Positions 7,962 through 16,005 of a stretch of 64,000 nucleotides of DNA are shown in pieces. Numbering within the stretch: position 1 is the first letter of the stretch; each line of letters starts with the position of its first letter. Below the pieces are notes generated by a model. The model saw only the letters and a program-made list of their open reading frames with translations, did no database searches and was not told the origin of the DNA. Source of the stretch: Microbacterium sp. AG238 (lineage in GTDB: Bacteria; Actinomycetota; Actinomycetes; Actinomycetales; Microbacteriaceae). The DNA is taken from positions 1,116,001-1,180,000 of the forward strand of contig NZ_RAQC01000001.1 in assembly GCF_003610405.1 (NCBI RefSeq), in the 5' to 3' direction. The translations under genes were made by a program, and so were the position numbers.

Positions 7962-8237
7962 ATGCGAAGCGTCCACGTGATCGTCGAAGGCCGCGTCCAA
8001 GGCGTCGGGTACCGCTACAGCCTGCGGCTGGAAGCCGACCGACGCGGCGTCGCGGGCTGGGTGCGCAATCGCGTCGACGGGTCCGTCGAGGCCGTTCTCG
8101 AGGGCACGGATGACGCGGTCGACGCGGTCCTCGCCTGGATGGCGGAAGGACCACCCGGAGCCCGGGTCGACGCCGCGAAGGTCACCGAGGCCCAGCGCGT
8201 CGGCTCGACGGGGTTCGAGGTGCGCGACACCCACTGA
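7962..8237 (+). CDS. acyP: acylphosphatase
   Basis: A 91-residue protein of standard acylphosphatase size. The phosphate-binding loop VEGRVQGVGYRYS supplies the catalytic Arg, and WVRNRVDGSVEAVLEG supplies the catalytic Asn, both at the usual positions (about 17-23 and 40). It hydrolyses acyl phosphates in the cytoplasm. The ATG at 7962 has GGATGAGGGG directly upstream. It lies 14 bp after lysE and may be cotranscribed. Confidence 0.92.
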   Translation: MRSVHVIVEGRVQGVGYRYSLRLEADRRGVAGWVRNRVDGSVEAVLEGTDDAVDAVLAWMAEGPPGARVDAAKVTEAQRVGSTGFEVRDTH

Positions 8238-8239
8238 AC

Positions 8240-8267
8240 GATGCGGACGAATCCGAACCGCCGCATC
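8240..8267. terminator. short hairpin between converging genes
   Basis: GATGCGG (8240-8246) pairs with CCGCATC (8261-8267). It sits in the 36-bp gap between the acylphosphatase and the oppositely oriented nitronate monooxygenase. The short stem makes this tentative. Confidence 0.4.
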
Positions 8268-8273
8268 CGAGCC

Positions 8274-9317
8274 TCACGCCTCCGGCAGCCCCGCGGCGAG
8301 CTCGCGCAGCACGTCTGCCGCGTCGTCCCGCCGAGCGAGACCGGCGGCCTGCCCCGCCCACAGCGACGACAGTTCGGGATCACCGCCGGCGGCAGCACGG
8401 AACACTCCCGTGAGCCAGTTCTGCGCCGGGAAGGGCGCGATCACACCGGTGGACTCGATGTGACGGACCGCGCGATTCGGAATGCCGCGGGCGAGGCGCC
8501 CGCTCATCGCACGTGTGAGCACGGTCGAGGTGTCGTGCGCACCCGCGATGGCGGCGCGGTGCCCTGTGGAAGCGGCGGACTGCCGCGTTCGCAGGAACGC
8601 CGTCCCCACCTGCACCCCCGAGGCGCCCAGGGCGAATGCGGCTGCCACACCGCGCCGGTCGCTGACACCGCCCGCGGCGATCACGGGCACGGACACGGCA
8701 TCGACGACCTGCGGCACGAGAGCGAAGGTGCCGACGAGAGAGTGTTCCGGTGCCGCGAGGAACGAGACCCGGTGTCCCGCGGCCTCCGCGCCGCTCGCGA
8801 CGACGACGTCGACTCCCCCGGCCTCGAGGGCCCGTGCCTCGGCGACCGTCGTGGCGGTTCCCATCACCCGGATGCCGAGCCGGTGCGCCTCGGTGACGAC
8901 CGACGGCCCGGGCACGCCGAAGACCACGCTGAGCACGGCCGGCCGCGCCTCCCATACCGCCGCGAGTTGTTCCTCGAGCGGAGGGAGAAAAAGCTCGGGC
9001 AGAGAAGGCACGGCCGCGCCCGCGGCAGCGTAAAGGGGACGGAGGGCGTCGCGCGACGGCGCGGCATCCACGTCGTGCGGCGTCACCTCGTCTCCGAGCG
9101 GCAACCAGAGGTTCAGGGCGAAGGGGCCGGACGTGCGCTCGCGGATCGAGGCGGCCGTCTCACGGATGCGGGTGGCGTCGTAGCCGTACAGCCCATACGA
9201 CCCGAGCCCGCCTCCCTCGCTCACCGCAGCGGTCAGCGTCGCCGATGACAGGCCCCCGAACGGCCCCAGTACGATGGGCAGGTCGATTCCGAGGAGATCG
9301 GTGAGGGGATGCGGCAT
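8274..9317 (-). CDS. nitronate monooxygenase family (FMN) oxidoreductase
   Basis: A 347-residue TIM-barrel flavoprotein of the nitronate monooxygenase/2-nitropropane dioxygenase family. The start LLGIDLPIVLGPFGGLSSAT has the family P-I-x-x-G-P-x pattern. VVVASGAEAAGH carries the catalytic-His G-x-E-A-G-G/A-H motif, and AAGGVSDRRGVAAAFALGA forms the FMN phosphate site. It oxidises alkyl nitronates such as propionate-3-nitronate to protect the cell; the exact substrate is unknown. It is monocistronic between converging acyP and the rplA terminator. Confidence 0.85.
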   Translation of the reverse strand: MPHPLTDLLGIDLPIVLGPFGGLSSATLTAAVSEGGGLGSYGLYGYDATRIRETAASIRERTSGPFALNLWLPLGDEVTPHDVDAAPSRDALRPLYAAAGAAVPSLPELFLPPLEEQLAAVWEARPAVLSVVFGVPGPSVVTEAHRLGIRVMGTATTVAEARALEAGGVDVVVASGAEAAGHRVSFLAAPEHSLVGTFALVPQVVDAVSVPVIAAGGVSDRRGVAAAFALGASGVQVGTAFLRTRQSAASTGHRAAIAGAHDTSTVLTRAMSGRLARGIPNRAVRHIESTGVIAPFPAQNWLTGVFRAAAGGDPELSSLWAGQAAGLARRDDAADVLRELAAGLPEA

Positions 9318-9358
9318 GAGCCGACGCTAGCGCGAACCGCGCACGTCCGGAACGACGA

Positions 9359-9388
9359 ACGGGGCCCCACCCGAAGGTGAGACCCCGT
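9359..9388 (-). terminator. terminator of the rplK-rplA operon
   Basis: ACGGGG and CCCCGT arms with an inner CACC-TTCG-GGTG stem make a strong hairpin just past the rplA stop, read on the minus strand. A UUCG-type tetraloop stabilises it. Confidence 0.7.
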
Positions 9389-9403
9389 CCATGCGAATCG
9401 CGA

Positions 9404-10093
9404 TCAGACGAGCGCGTTGACGTCCAGCGGGATGCCGGGGCCGAACGTGGTCGACACGGCGCCCTTCTGGATGTAACGGCCCTTGGCGCTCGAGGGCTTC
9501 AGGCGGACGATCTCCTCGACCGCCGCGTTGAAGTTCTCTTCGAGCTGCTCGGCCGTGAACGACGCCTTGCCGACGACGAAGTGCACGTTGGCGTGCTTGT
9601 CGACGCGGAACTCGATCTTTCCGCCCTTGATCTCCTCGACGGCCTTGGCCGGGTTGGGGGTCACGGTGCCGGTCTTCGGGTTGGGCATGAGGCCACGGGG
9701 ACCGAGGACCTTACCCAGGCGGCCGACCTGGCCCATGAGCTCGGGCGTCGAGACAGCCGAGTCGAATGCGGTCCAGCCGCCGGCGACCTTCTCGATGAGC
9801 TCGGCGCCGCCGACCTCGTCTGCACCTGCGGCGATGGCGGCCTCAGCGGCCGGGCCCGTCGCGAACACGATGACGCGGGCGGTCTTACCCGTGCCGTGGG
9901 GCAGGATGACCGTGCCGCGGACCATCTGGTCCGCCTTGCGCGGGTCGACAGCGAGCTTCAGCGCGACCTCGACGGTCGAGTCGAACTTCTTCGAACCGGT
10001 GTCCTTCGCCAGAGCGACGGCCTCGGTGGAGCTGTAGAACTTGTCGCGGTCGATCTTCGCCGCGGCTGCTTCGTAAACCTTGGACTTAGCCAT
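9404..10093 (-). CDS. rplA: 50S ribosomal protein L1
   Basis: The 229-residue product is full length for L1. It starts [20 protein letters not shown] and contains [14 protein letters not shown], the L1 signature, near residue 130. L1 binds the L1 stalk of 23S rRNA and in many bacteria represses its own operon. It lies 13 bp downstream of rplK in the usual rplK-rplA pair, with a hairpin terminator after it. Confidence 0.98.
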   Translation of the reverse strand: MAKSKVYEAAAAKIDRDKFYSSTEAVALAKDTGSKKFDSTVEVALKLAVDPRKADQMVRGTVILPHGTGKTARVIVFATGPAAEAAIAAGADEVGGAELIEKVAGGWTAFDSAVSTPELMGQVGRLGKVLGPRGLMPNPKTGTVTPNPAKAVEEIKGGKIEFRVDKHANVHFVVGKASFTAEQLEENFNAAVEEIVRLKPSSAKGRYIQKGAVSTTFGPGIPLDVNALV

Positions 10094-10106
10094 TGTGTTC
10101 TCCCCC

Positions 10107-10538
10107 TCAGCTCTCGACCGTGATGCCCATGGAGCGGGCGGTGCCGGCGATGATCAGCGAGGCGGCCTCGATGTCATTGGCGTTCAGGTCGGGCATCTTG
10201 GCCTCGGCGATCTCGCGGACCTGGTCCTTCGTGAGCTTCGCGACCTTGGTCGTGTGAGGCGTGGCGGAGCCCTTGGCGACGCCGGCAGCCTTCTTGATGA
10301 GCTCCGCGGCGGGCGGGGTCTTCAGGATGAACGTGAAGCTGCGGTCCTCGTAGACGGTGATCTCAACGGGGATGACGTTGCCGCGCTGCGACTCGGTCGC
10401 GGCGTTGTACGCCTTGCAGAACTCCATGATGTTGACGCCATGCTGACCGAGCGCGGGGCCGATCGGCGGCGCCGGGTTGGCGGCTCCGGCGTTGATCTGA
10501 AGCTTGATCAGGCCGGTCACCTTCTTCTTCGGTGCCAT
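10107..10538 (-). CDS. rplK: 50S ribosomal protein L11
   Basis: A 143-residue L11, the standard length. It starts [20 protein letters not shown] and includes [21 protein letters not shown]11 forms part of the GTPase-associated centre and is needed for the stringent response through RelA. The ATG at 10538 is preceded by AAAGGA; the longer frame upstream is not conserved L11. A separate promoter is likely in the 215-bp gap after nusG. Confidence 0.98.
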   Translation of the reverse strand: MAPKKKVTGLIKLQINAGAANPAPPIGPALGQHGVNIMEFCKAYNAATESQRGNVIPVEITVYEDRSFTFILKTPPAAELIKKAAGVAKGSATPHTTKVAKLTKDQVREIAEAKMPDLNANDIEAASLIIAGTARSMGITVES

Positions 10539-10700
10539 TCGTTTTCCTTTCATCGAGCGGATGCCGGCGGCATCCCTCTCCCGCACGCCCGGCATTTCCG
10601 AGCGGCGGTCGTGTCATGCAGGCGCGTGAGCGCCCGCAAACTCCCCAAGCCTACCGCATCCCGACCGTGAAGGTGTCAGCGGACAGCGCCCCCGACGCGG

Positions 10701-10737
10701 CGAAGCGCCCCGGCCGCCGTAGCGGAGGGGCGCTTCG
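10701..10737 (-). terminator. terminator after nusG
   Basis: A perfect 11-bp stem, CGAAGCGCCCC with GGGGCGCTTCG, and a 15-base loop directly downstream of the nusG stop on the minus strand. It implies that secE-nusG and rplK-rplA are at least partly separate transcripts. Confidence 0.65.
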
Positions 10738-10753
10738 TCGACGCGGGTTCGCG

Positions 10754-11833
10754 TTACTGCTTGGTGACCTGGTCGAACGAGAGCTCGACGGGCGTCTCGC
10801 GCTCGAAGAGCGACACGAGCACCGTGAGCTTGCCGCTCTCGGGCTTGATCTCGCTGATCGAGCCGGGAAGGCCGGCGAACGAGCCCTCCTTGATCGTGAT
10901 GGTCTCGCCGATCTCGAAGTCGACCTCGGTGACGATGCTGCGCGTGGGAGCCGCGGCCCCCTTGACGGCACCGGCCTTGGCGGGAGCGGCTTCCTTGACC
11001 TCGACGAGCGACTTCAGCATGTTGAAGGCCTCGTCGAATCGCAGCGGCGTGGGGTTGTGAGCGTTGCCCACGAAGCCCGTGACGCCGGGGGTGTGACGAA
11101 CGACCGACCAGGTGTCTTCGGTGAGCTCCATGCGGACGAGCACGTAGCCGGGAATCCGGACGCGCGTGACCATCTTGCGCTGGCCGTTCTTGATCTCGAC
11201 GACGTCCTCCATCGGGACCTCGACCTGGTAGATGTCCTCTTCGACCTCGAGCGTCGACTTGCGCTGCTCGATGTTGGCCTTCACCTTGCGCTCGAACCCG
11301 GCGTAGGAGTGGATGACGTACCACTTGCCCGGCAGCATGCGCAGCTCGGTGCGGAACGCCTCGTACGGGTCTTCGTCGTCGTTGCCGACGGAGATCTCGA
11401 TGCCGGCGGCAGCCTCGAACTCCGAGAGGTAGTCGACGGTCTCCTCGGAGACGTCGACGTCGGGCTCGGGGCCGTCGTAGGGCTCGACCTCGTCGGCGGC
11501 TTCGGCGGCCTGCTCGGCGATCTCCTCTTCGAGGGAGTCGGTCAGCACCTCCGCAGCGGCCTCGGCCTCGGCGGCCTCGTCGATCTCGAGCGCGTCGTTC
11601 ACGACGGCGTCGGCCTCGGGGTCATCGATCTCGACGCCGTCGAGGTCGGTGTCGTCCTGCTCGGCCTCGTCGTCCACCACGTGGACAGCGGCGTGCTCGG
11701 CGGCGTCGGAGGCGCGCTCCTGGTCGGCCAGCACGTTGCCCTCCTGGGCTTCGTCGTCCTCGCTGGACTGCTCGGCGGCCGTGGCCCAATCGACGTCGTC
11801 GGGGATGCGTTCTGACACTGCGTTCTCTTCCAT
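10754..11833 (-). CDS. nusG: transcription termination/antitermination protein NusG
   Basis: The 359-residue product has the NGN domain (KWYVIHSYAGFERKVKANIE, about residue 168) and a C-terminal KOW domain (KEGSFAGLPGSISEIKPESG), and binds RNA polymerase and Rho or S10. The first 150 or so residues form a highly acidic, Ala/Glu/Asp-rich extension with repeated EAEAAAEV and DEVEPYDGPEPDVD stretches, which explains why it is about twice the length of the E. coli protein; such extensions are common in actinobacterial NusG. The ATG at 11833 is preferred over an upstream in-frame start at 11863. It follows secE by 59 bp. Confidence 0.95.
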   Translation of the reverse strand: MEENAVSERIPDDVDWATAAEQSSEDDEAQEGNVLADQERASDAAEHAAVHVVDDEAEQDDTDLDGVEIDDPEADAVVNDALEIDEAAEAEAAAEVLTDSLEEEIAEQAAEAADEVEPYDGPEPDVDVSEETVDYLSEFEAAAGIEISVGNDDEDPYEAFRTELRMLPGKWYVIHSYAGFERKVKANIEQRKSTLEVEEDIYQVEVPMEDVVEIKNGQRKMVTRVRIPGYVLVRMELTEDTWSVVRHTPGVTGFVGNAHNPTPLRFDEAFNMLKSLVEVKEAAPAKAGAVKGAAAPTRSIVTEVDFEIGETITIKEGSFAGLPGSISEIKPESGKLTVLVSLFERETPVELSFDQVTKQ

Positions 11834-11892
11834 CGGTTGTCGGGATGCCTGCGCGGCAGGCATTCGCGGGTCGTGCGGGCGGGGCCCGTCGA

Positions 11893-12150
11893 TCAGCCCG
11901 GGACGCCGAAGACGACGGTCGTGATCCAGACGAACAGGACGTCGAGGCCGTAGACGAGCGCCATCATGACGACGACGAATCCGAGGACCACTGCCGTGAA
12001 CTTCACGAGCTCCTGGCGGGTCGGGGTGACGACCTTGCGGAGTTCGGCGAACACCTGGCGGATGAAGATGATGATCCGCGCGAAGATGTTCGGCTTCTTC
12101 TCGCGGGGCGCGCCACCTGCGGCGACGACTTCGCCACCCTCTTGGACCAT
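11893..12150 (-). CDS. secE: preprotein translocase subunit SecE
   Basis: An 85-residue inner-membrane protein with the SecE signature FIRQVFAELRKVVTPTRQEL followed by a single transmembrane helix (about residues 55-78). It clamps SecY in the Sec translocon. The ATG at 12150 follows AGGTGGG; the frame stays open upstream, but that part is the tRNA-Trp gene, so the longer version is rejected. tRNA-Trp, secE and nusG are in the order usual for actinobacteria. Confidence 0.95.
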   Translation of the reverse strand: MVQEGGEVVAAGGAPREKKPNIFARIIIFIRQVFAELRKVVTPTRQELVKFTAVVLGFVVVMMALVYGLDVLFVWITTVVFGVPG

Positions 12151-12194
12151 CGAACCCACCTGATACCTTCCGTGTGCCGGCTGACGCCGACGCG

Positions 12195-12267
<73 letters not shown>

Positions 12268-12512
12268 AGAGATCCTGCGGACCCCGGGGTCTACGCCCGC
12301 ATTCCTCCGCTGCCGTCGAGTCCTTGACGCTTGGGCATGGCGAAAGAATGCAGATTTCGACTGCTCCTCTCAGTGTACGTCATGACCGCCAGGGTCGCGA
12401 ACGTCGGCACAGTTTTCGCGCCGACTCCTCCCCTCGCGAGGGGAGCCTCGGGTTGCGCACAGGGAAAGTTCTGTTCGATTCGGATGTCGGTGGTGCCTGC
12501 GAAGATGGGAAC
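12268..12512. other. divergent intergenic region between tRNA-Trp and the HNH gene
   Basis: This 245-bp gap must hold the promoter of tRNA-Trp-secE (minus) and of the HNH gene (plus). It includes a 12-bp palindrome GACCCCGGGGTC at 12280-12291. It is also the right edge of the conserved trpT block before the 33-kb lineage-specific segment. No gene, integrase or clear attachment repeat is visible. Confidence 0.5.
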
Positions 12513-13961
12513 ATGAAAACGAACGGCGACCGCAGGCTTGGGGGCGCGAATGCTCCGAGCGCGTCGCCGCACGCCGAGGCCTTCTCGGTGTTCGCCGACG
12601 CGCTCGATCTCTTTCATGCTGGCGAGGTCGCGCGGATGCGTGCGTTGGCCGATCTGGGACGGTCGGCGTTGCGTGAGGCCCGGCGCGATGGGGTGCGGGG
12701 CATGGCCTCCGACATGGAGTTGCGATCGGTTGCGGCCGAGGCGGCGGGGATGGCGCGGTTGACGGATCGGCGGTTGCAGGGCGAGATCGACCACGCGATG
12801 ACCGTCATCGACGACTACCCGGCCGTGTTCGAGGCGTGGGTGGAACGGCGGATCGAACGCGGACACGTGGATGTGATCGTGCGGGTTGGGACGGGAGTAC
12901 CCGATGAGGTGCGAGGGTCGTTCGCGGATGCCGCGATCGGCGTGTGCGAGCGGGATGTGCCGTCCCGGGTGCGGGGTGCGCTCGAGGTTTTGGCGGCGCG
13001 GGTGCACCCGCGATCGTTCACGGAGCGGCATACGGCTGCGGCGGCGGAGCGGTGCGTGCGGGTCTTCCACGGGGCCGACGGGATGTCGAACCTCGTCGCC
13101 AACCTCCCCACCGTCATCGCTGTGGGGATGCTCGACCGGCTCACCCAGATGGGACAGTCGGTGAAGGACGCCCGGGTCGCGACTGGTCCGGAAGACGGGG
13201 TGGATGCCGCGGGGAGTTCGGCGGGCATGAATGCCACCGGGGCGACTGGCGCGACCGAGATGGATGCCGCCGGGGCGGAGGAGCCCACTGATACGCGGAC
13301 GATGGATCAGCTGCGGGCCGACATCCTCGGCGACCTCGTCCTCGGCGGAGCACCGGTGGTCGACCCGACCTACGGGGCCGACCGGGCCGGCGGGCTCGGG
13401 GCGATCCGGGCGCGCGTGCAGGTCACCCTCACCGCGGAGACCCTGGTGGGCCGTGACGAGCACCCCGCCGAGGCGGTCGGCGGTGCGCTGATCGATGCCG
13501 AGACCGCGCGGCTGCTCGCGGGACAGGTCACCGAGTGGGACCGGCTGTTCATCGACCCGGTCACCCGCACCCCGGTCGAGATCGACACCTACCGACCCAC
13601 CATGGCGATGAAGAAGCTCCTCACCGCACGGGATCAGCACTGCCGGTTCCCCGGATGCCGGCGGGCGGCGATCAGGTGCGAACTCGACCACACCATCGAC
13701 TACGCCCTCGGCGGCCACACCCACATCCACAACCTCGCCCACCTCTGCCAGAGACACCACTCCATGAAGCAATTCACCCGGTGGGAAGTGCGGCAGGTCG
13801 GCGGCGGAGTCCTGGAATGGACCTCACCCCTCGGCAGGGTCTACCGAGAAGACGTACCCACACCAGCGGTCTGCTTCACCACCGACACGACCGACACGAC
13901 CGACCCACCACCGGACGACCGAACCGGCGGAACAACGCCACCCGGGCCACCACCCTTCTGA
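12513..13961 (+). CDS. DUF222 / 13E12-family protein with HNH endonuclease domain
   Basis: A 482-residue protein. The N-terminal two thirds is the DUF222 helical region (EVARMRALADLGRSALREAR onward). The C-terminal HNH zinc site (about residues 365-430) reads CRFPGCRR, then CELDHTIDYALGG, then HNLAHLCQRHHSMK. This family is present in many copies in Microbacteriaceae and mycobacteria (the 13E12 repeats) and may be mobile or defensive; its function is not established. A low-complexity linker near residues 230-255 has repeated MDAAG/MNATGATGA units, and the C-terminus has a tandem ACCGACACG repeat encoding TDTTDTTD. The ATG at 12513 is preceded by GGGAAC. It sits just beyond tRNA-Trp. Confidence 0.85.
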   Translation: MKTNGDRRLGGANAPSASPHAEAFSVFADALDLFHAGEVARMRALADLGRSALREARRDGVRGMASDMELRSVAAEAAGMARLTDRRLQGEIDHAMTVIDDYPAVFEAWVERRIERGHVDVIVRVGTGVPDEVRGSFADAAIGVCERDVPSRVRGALEVLAARVHPRSFTERHTAAAAERCVRVFHGADGMSNLVANLPTVIAVGMLDRLTQMGQSVKDARVATGPEDGVDAAGSSAGMNATGATGATEMDAAGAEEPTDTRTMDQLRADILGDLVLGGAPVVDPTYGADRAGGLGAIRARVQVTLTAETLVGRDEHPAEAVGGALIDAETARLLAGQVTEWDRLFIDPVTRTPVEIDTYRPTMAMKKLLTARDQHCRFPGCRRAAIRCELDHTIDYALGGHTHIHNLAHLCQRHHSMKQFTRWEVRQVGGGVLEWTSPLGRVYREDVPTPAVCFTTDTTDTTDPPPDDRTGGTTPPGPPPF

Positions 13962-14119
13962 TCGAGGGGGCCGGCCGGGCCCGTACGGGGACGGGCGCGG
14001 CGATTCTGGACGCGAGTCATAAATCAGGTCATAAATGACGCCTTACCGGGAACTGTTACGCTCGGCTGTCGCGCCGAGGACGCCATCGGTGGCGCATACC
14101 CGAACACGAAATCAGGCGG

Positions 14120-15970
14120 ATGAATACCGGACGATCCCAGCAGTTCCAGGTCGACCTTCGCGGCATCGTCGACCTCCTGAGTCGGCACATCTATTCGGGT
14201 CCTCGCGTCTTCCTGCGAGAGCTCATGCAGAACGCCTGCGACGCCATCACCGCGCGCGCCGAACTCCACACCGCGGCATCCCCCGTCGCCACCGCGTGGG
14301 AGTCGAACGGCATCCGCATCACGCCTCTCAGCGAGCGCAGTGACGAGTTCATCGTCCGCGACGACGGCATCGGCCTCACCGAGTCCGAGGTCACCGACCT
14401 CCTCGCGACCGTCGGCCGCAGTTCGAAGCGCGACATCTTCGACCTGCCCCGGAGCGACTTCCTCGGTCAGTTCGGAATCGGACTGCTCTCATGCTTCATG
14501 GTCGCCGAGACGATCGTCATCCGCTCCCGCAGCGCGCGCGGCGGCGACGCCGTCGAATGGCAGGGCAACGCCGACGGCACATTCACGGTGCGCACGATCG
14601 CCGACGACCTCCCGATCGGCACGAGCGTGCACCTGCGGCCCCGTCCGGGCCAGCGCGATCTGCTCAGCACACCGGCGACGGTCGAGTTGGCCGAGACGTT
14701 CGGCGAGTTCCTCCCCCTCCCCGTGCGCGTCGACCTCCCCGGCGGCGGCGAGCAGGTGACGACCCGCACCCCGCCGTTCCGCGCCGCCACGACCGGCATC
14801 GACGAAGCGGCACGCTGGGCGTACGGGCGCGATCTGCTCGGCCAAGAGCCCTTCGATGCGATCCCCCTGCACGTCCCCGGTACCGACACCGTCGGGACCG
14901 CGTACGTCCTCCCCTACGCTCCCCCGCCCGGCGCCCGCCAGGCCACCCGCGTCTACCTCGGCCGGATGCTGCTGAGCGAGAACGCCGACGACATCCTTCC
15001 CGACTGGGCCTTCTTCGTCCGGGCCGTGATCGACTCCACCGCGCTCAGCCCCACCGCGAGCCGCGAGGCGCTGGTCGAGGACGACGCCCTCGAGCACACC
15101 CGTCAGGAACTCGGCGCCGCGATCCGGCGCTGGGTGCTCGACCTCGGCTTGACCGAACCGCACCGCCTCGCTCAGTTCGTCAGCGTGCACGAGGTGGCGC
15201 TGAAGTCGCTCGTGCGTCACGACGACGAGCTCGCCACGTTCATCGTCCGGTGGCTGAGCGTCGAAACCACGCACGGCCGGATGCGGGTCGGCGACCTCAT
15301 CGGCCGCTTCTCTCACCTCCGCTACGTCGAGACCGTCGACGAGTACCGCCAGATCGCCGGCATCGCCGATCCCCGCCAGCCGCTGGTCAACGGCGGGTAC
15401 CTCTTCGACGCCGAGCTGGTGCGCCTGCTCCCGCTCGTGTTCGACGGCGTCACGGTCGAGCACGTCGACCTGGCCGAAGAACTCGACCGACTCGATCCGC
15501 CTCCGCTCGACGACCGCGCGCGCGTCCTCGCGCTCGAGGAGCGCGCGAGCTCTGCCCTATCCGCCGTAGGATGCACCGTTGCGGTGCGTTCGCTCGACGC
15601 GGCCGAGATCCCGGCGGTCTACCTCGCGGGCGCCGAAGCGCTGCGCGCGATCGACCGCGGACGCGCCCGATCGGTCGGCAGCCCCCTGTGGGGAAGCGTC
15701 ATGGACCGCATCGACGCGACGGCCGAGAAGCTCCGCCCGGCGTCGCCCGAGAGCACGTCCGGAGGCGTTCGTCTGTGCCTGAACTGGCAGAACTCCGTCG
15801 TGCGATCACTCCTCGACATCCCTGACGACCTCGCGTTCGCGCGCACAGTCCACCTCCTCTACGTGCAGGCACTCCTCGCCGCCCAGCGTCCCCTCAGCGG
15901 CGAGGACCGCGCGCTCATGATGGGCGCGCTGCACGCGCTCGTCGACCTCTCCGCGCGCCCCGCGACCTGA
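14120..15970 (+). CDS. Hsp90 (HtpG)-family ATPase
   Basis: A 616-residue protein, about the length of E. coli HtpG. The GHKL ATP site is intact: E34-LMQNACDA with Asn38 and Asp41, DDGIGLTESEV at 81-91 for the DxGxG loop, and GQFGIGLLSCFMV at 116-128 for the ATP lid. The middle-domain SREALVEDD (314-322) contains the catalytic-loop Arg315 of the SRE motif. The C-terminal third is divergent from HtpG and its dimerisation region is not obvious. The next gene, 35 bp downstream, is a large TPR protein, and TPR proteins are the usual Hsp90 cochaperones in eukaryotes. This suggests a client-specific chaperone pair rather than the housekeeping HtpG (inference). Confidence 0.8.
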   Translation: MNTGRSQQFQVDLRGIVDLLSRHIYSGPRVFLRELMQNACDAITARAELHTAASPVATAWESNGIRITPLSERSDEFIVRDDGIGLTESEVTDLLATVGRSSKRDIFDLPRSDFLGQFGIGLLSCFMVAETIVIRSRSARGGDAVEWQGNADGTFTVRTIADDLPIGTSVHLRPRPGQRDLLSTPATVELAETFGEFLPLPVRVDLPGGGEQVTTRTPPFRAATTGIDEAARWAYGRDLLGQEPFDAIPLHVPGTDTVGTAYVLPYAPPPGARQATRVYLGRMLLSENADDILPDWAFFVRAVIDSTALSPTASREALVEDDALEHTRQELGAAIRRWVLDLGLTEPHRLAQFVSVHEVALKSLVRHDDELATFIVRWLSVETTHGRMRVGDLIGRFSHLRYVETVDEYRQIAGIADPRQPLVNGGYLFDAELVRLLPLVFDGVTVEHVDLAEELDRLDPPPLDDRARVLALEERASSALSAVGCTVAVRSLDAAEIPAVYLAGAEALRAIDRGRARSVGSPLWGSVMDRIDATAEKLRPASPESTSGGVRLCLNWQNSVVRSLLDIPDDLAFARTVHLLYVQALLAAQRPLSGEDRALMMGALHALVDLSARPAT

Positions 15971-16005
15971 CCGCGCACCTCTCCTGGACCCCCCGAAAGG
16001 ACAGC

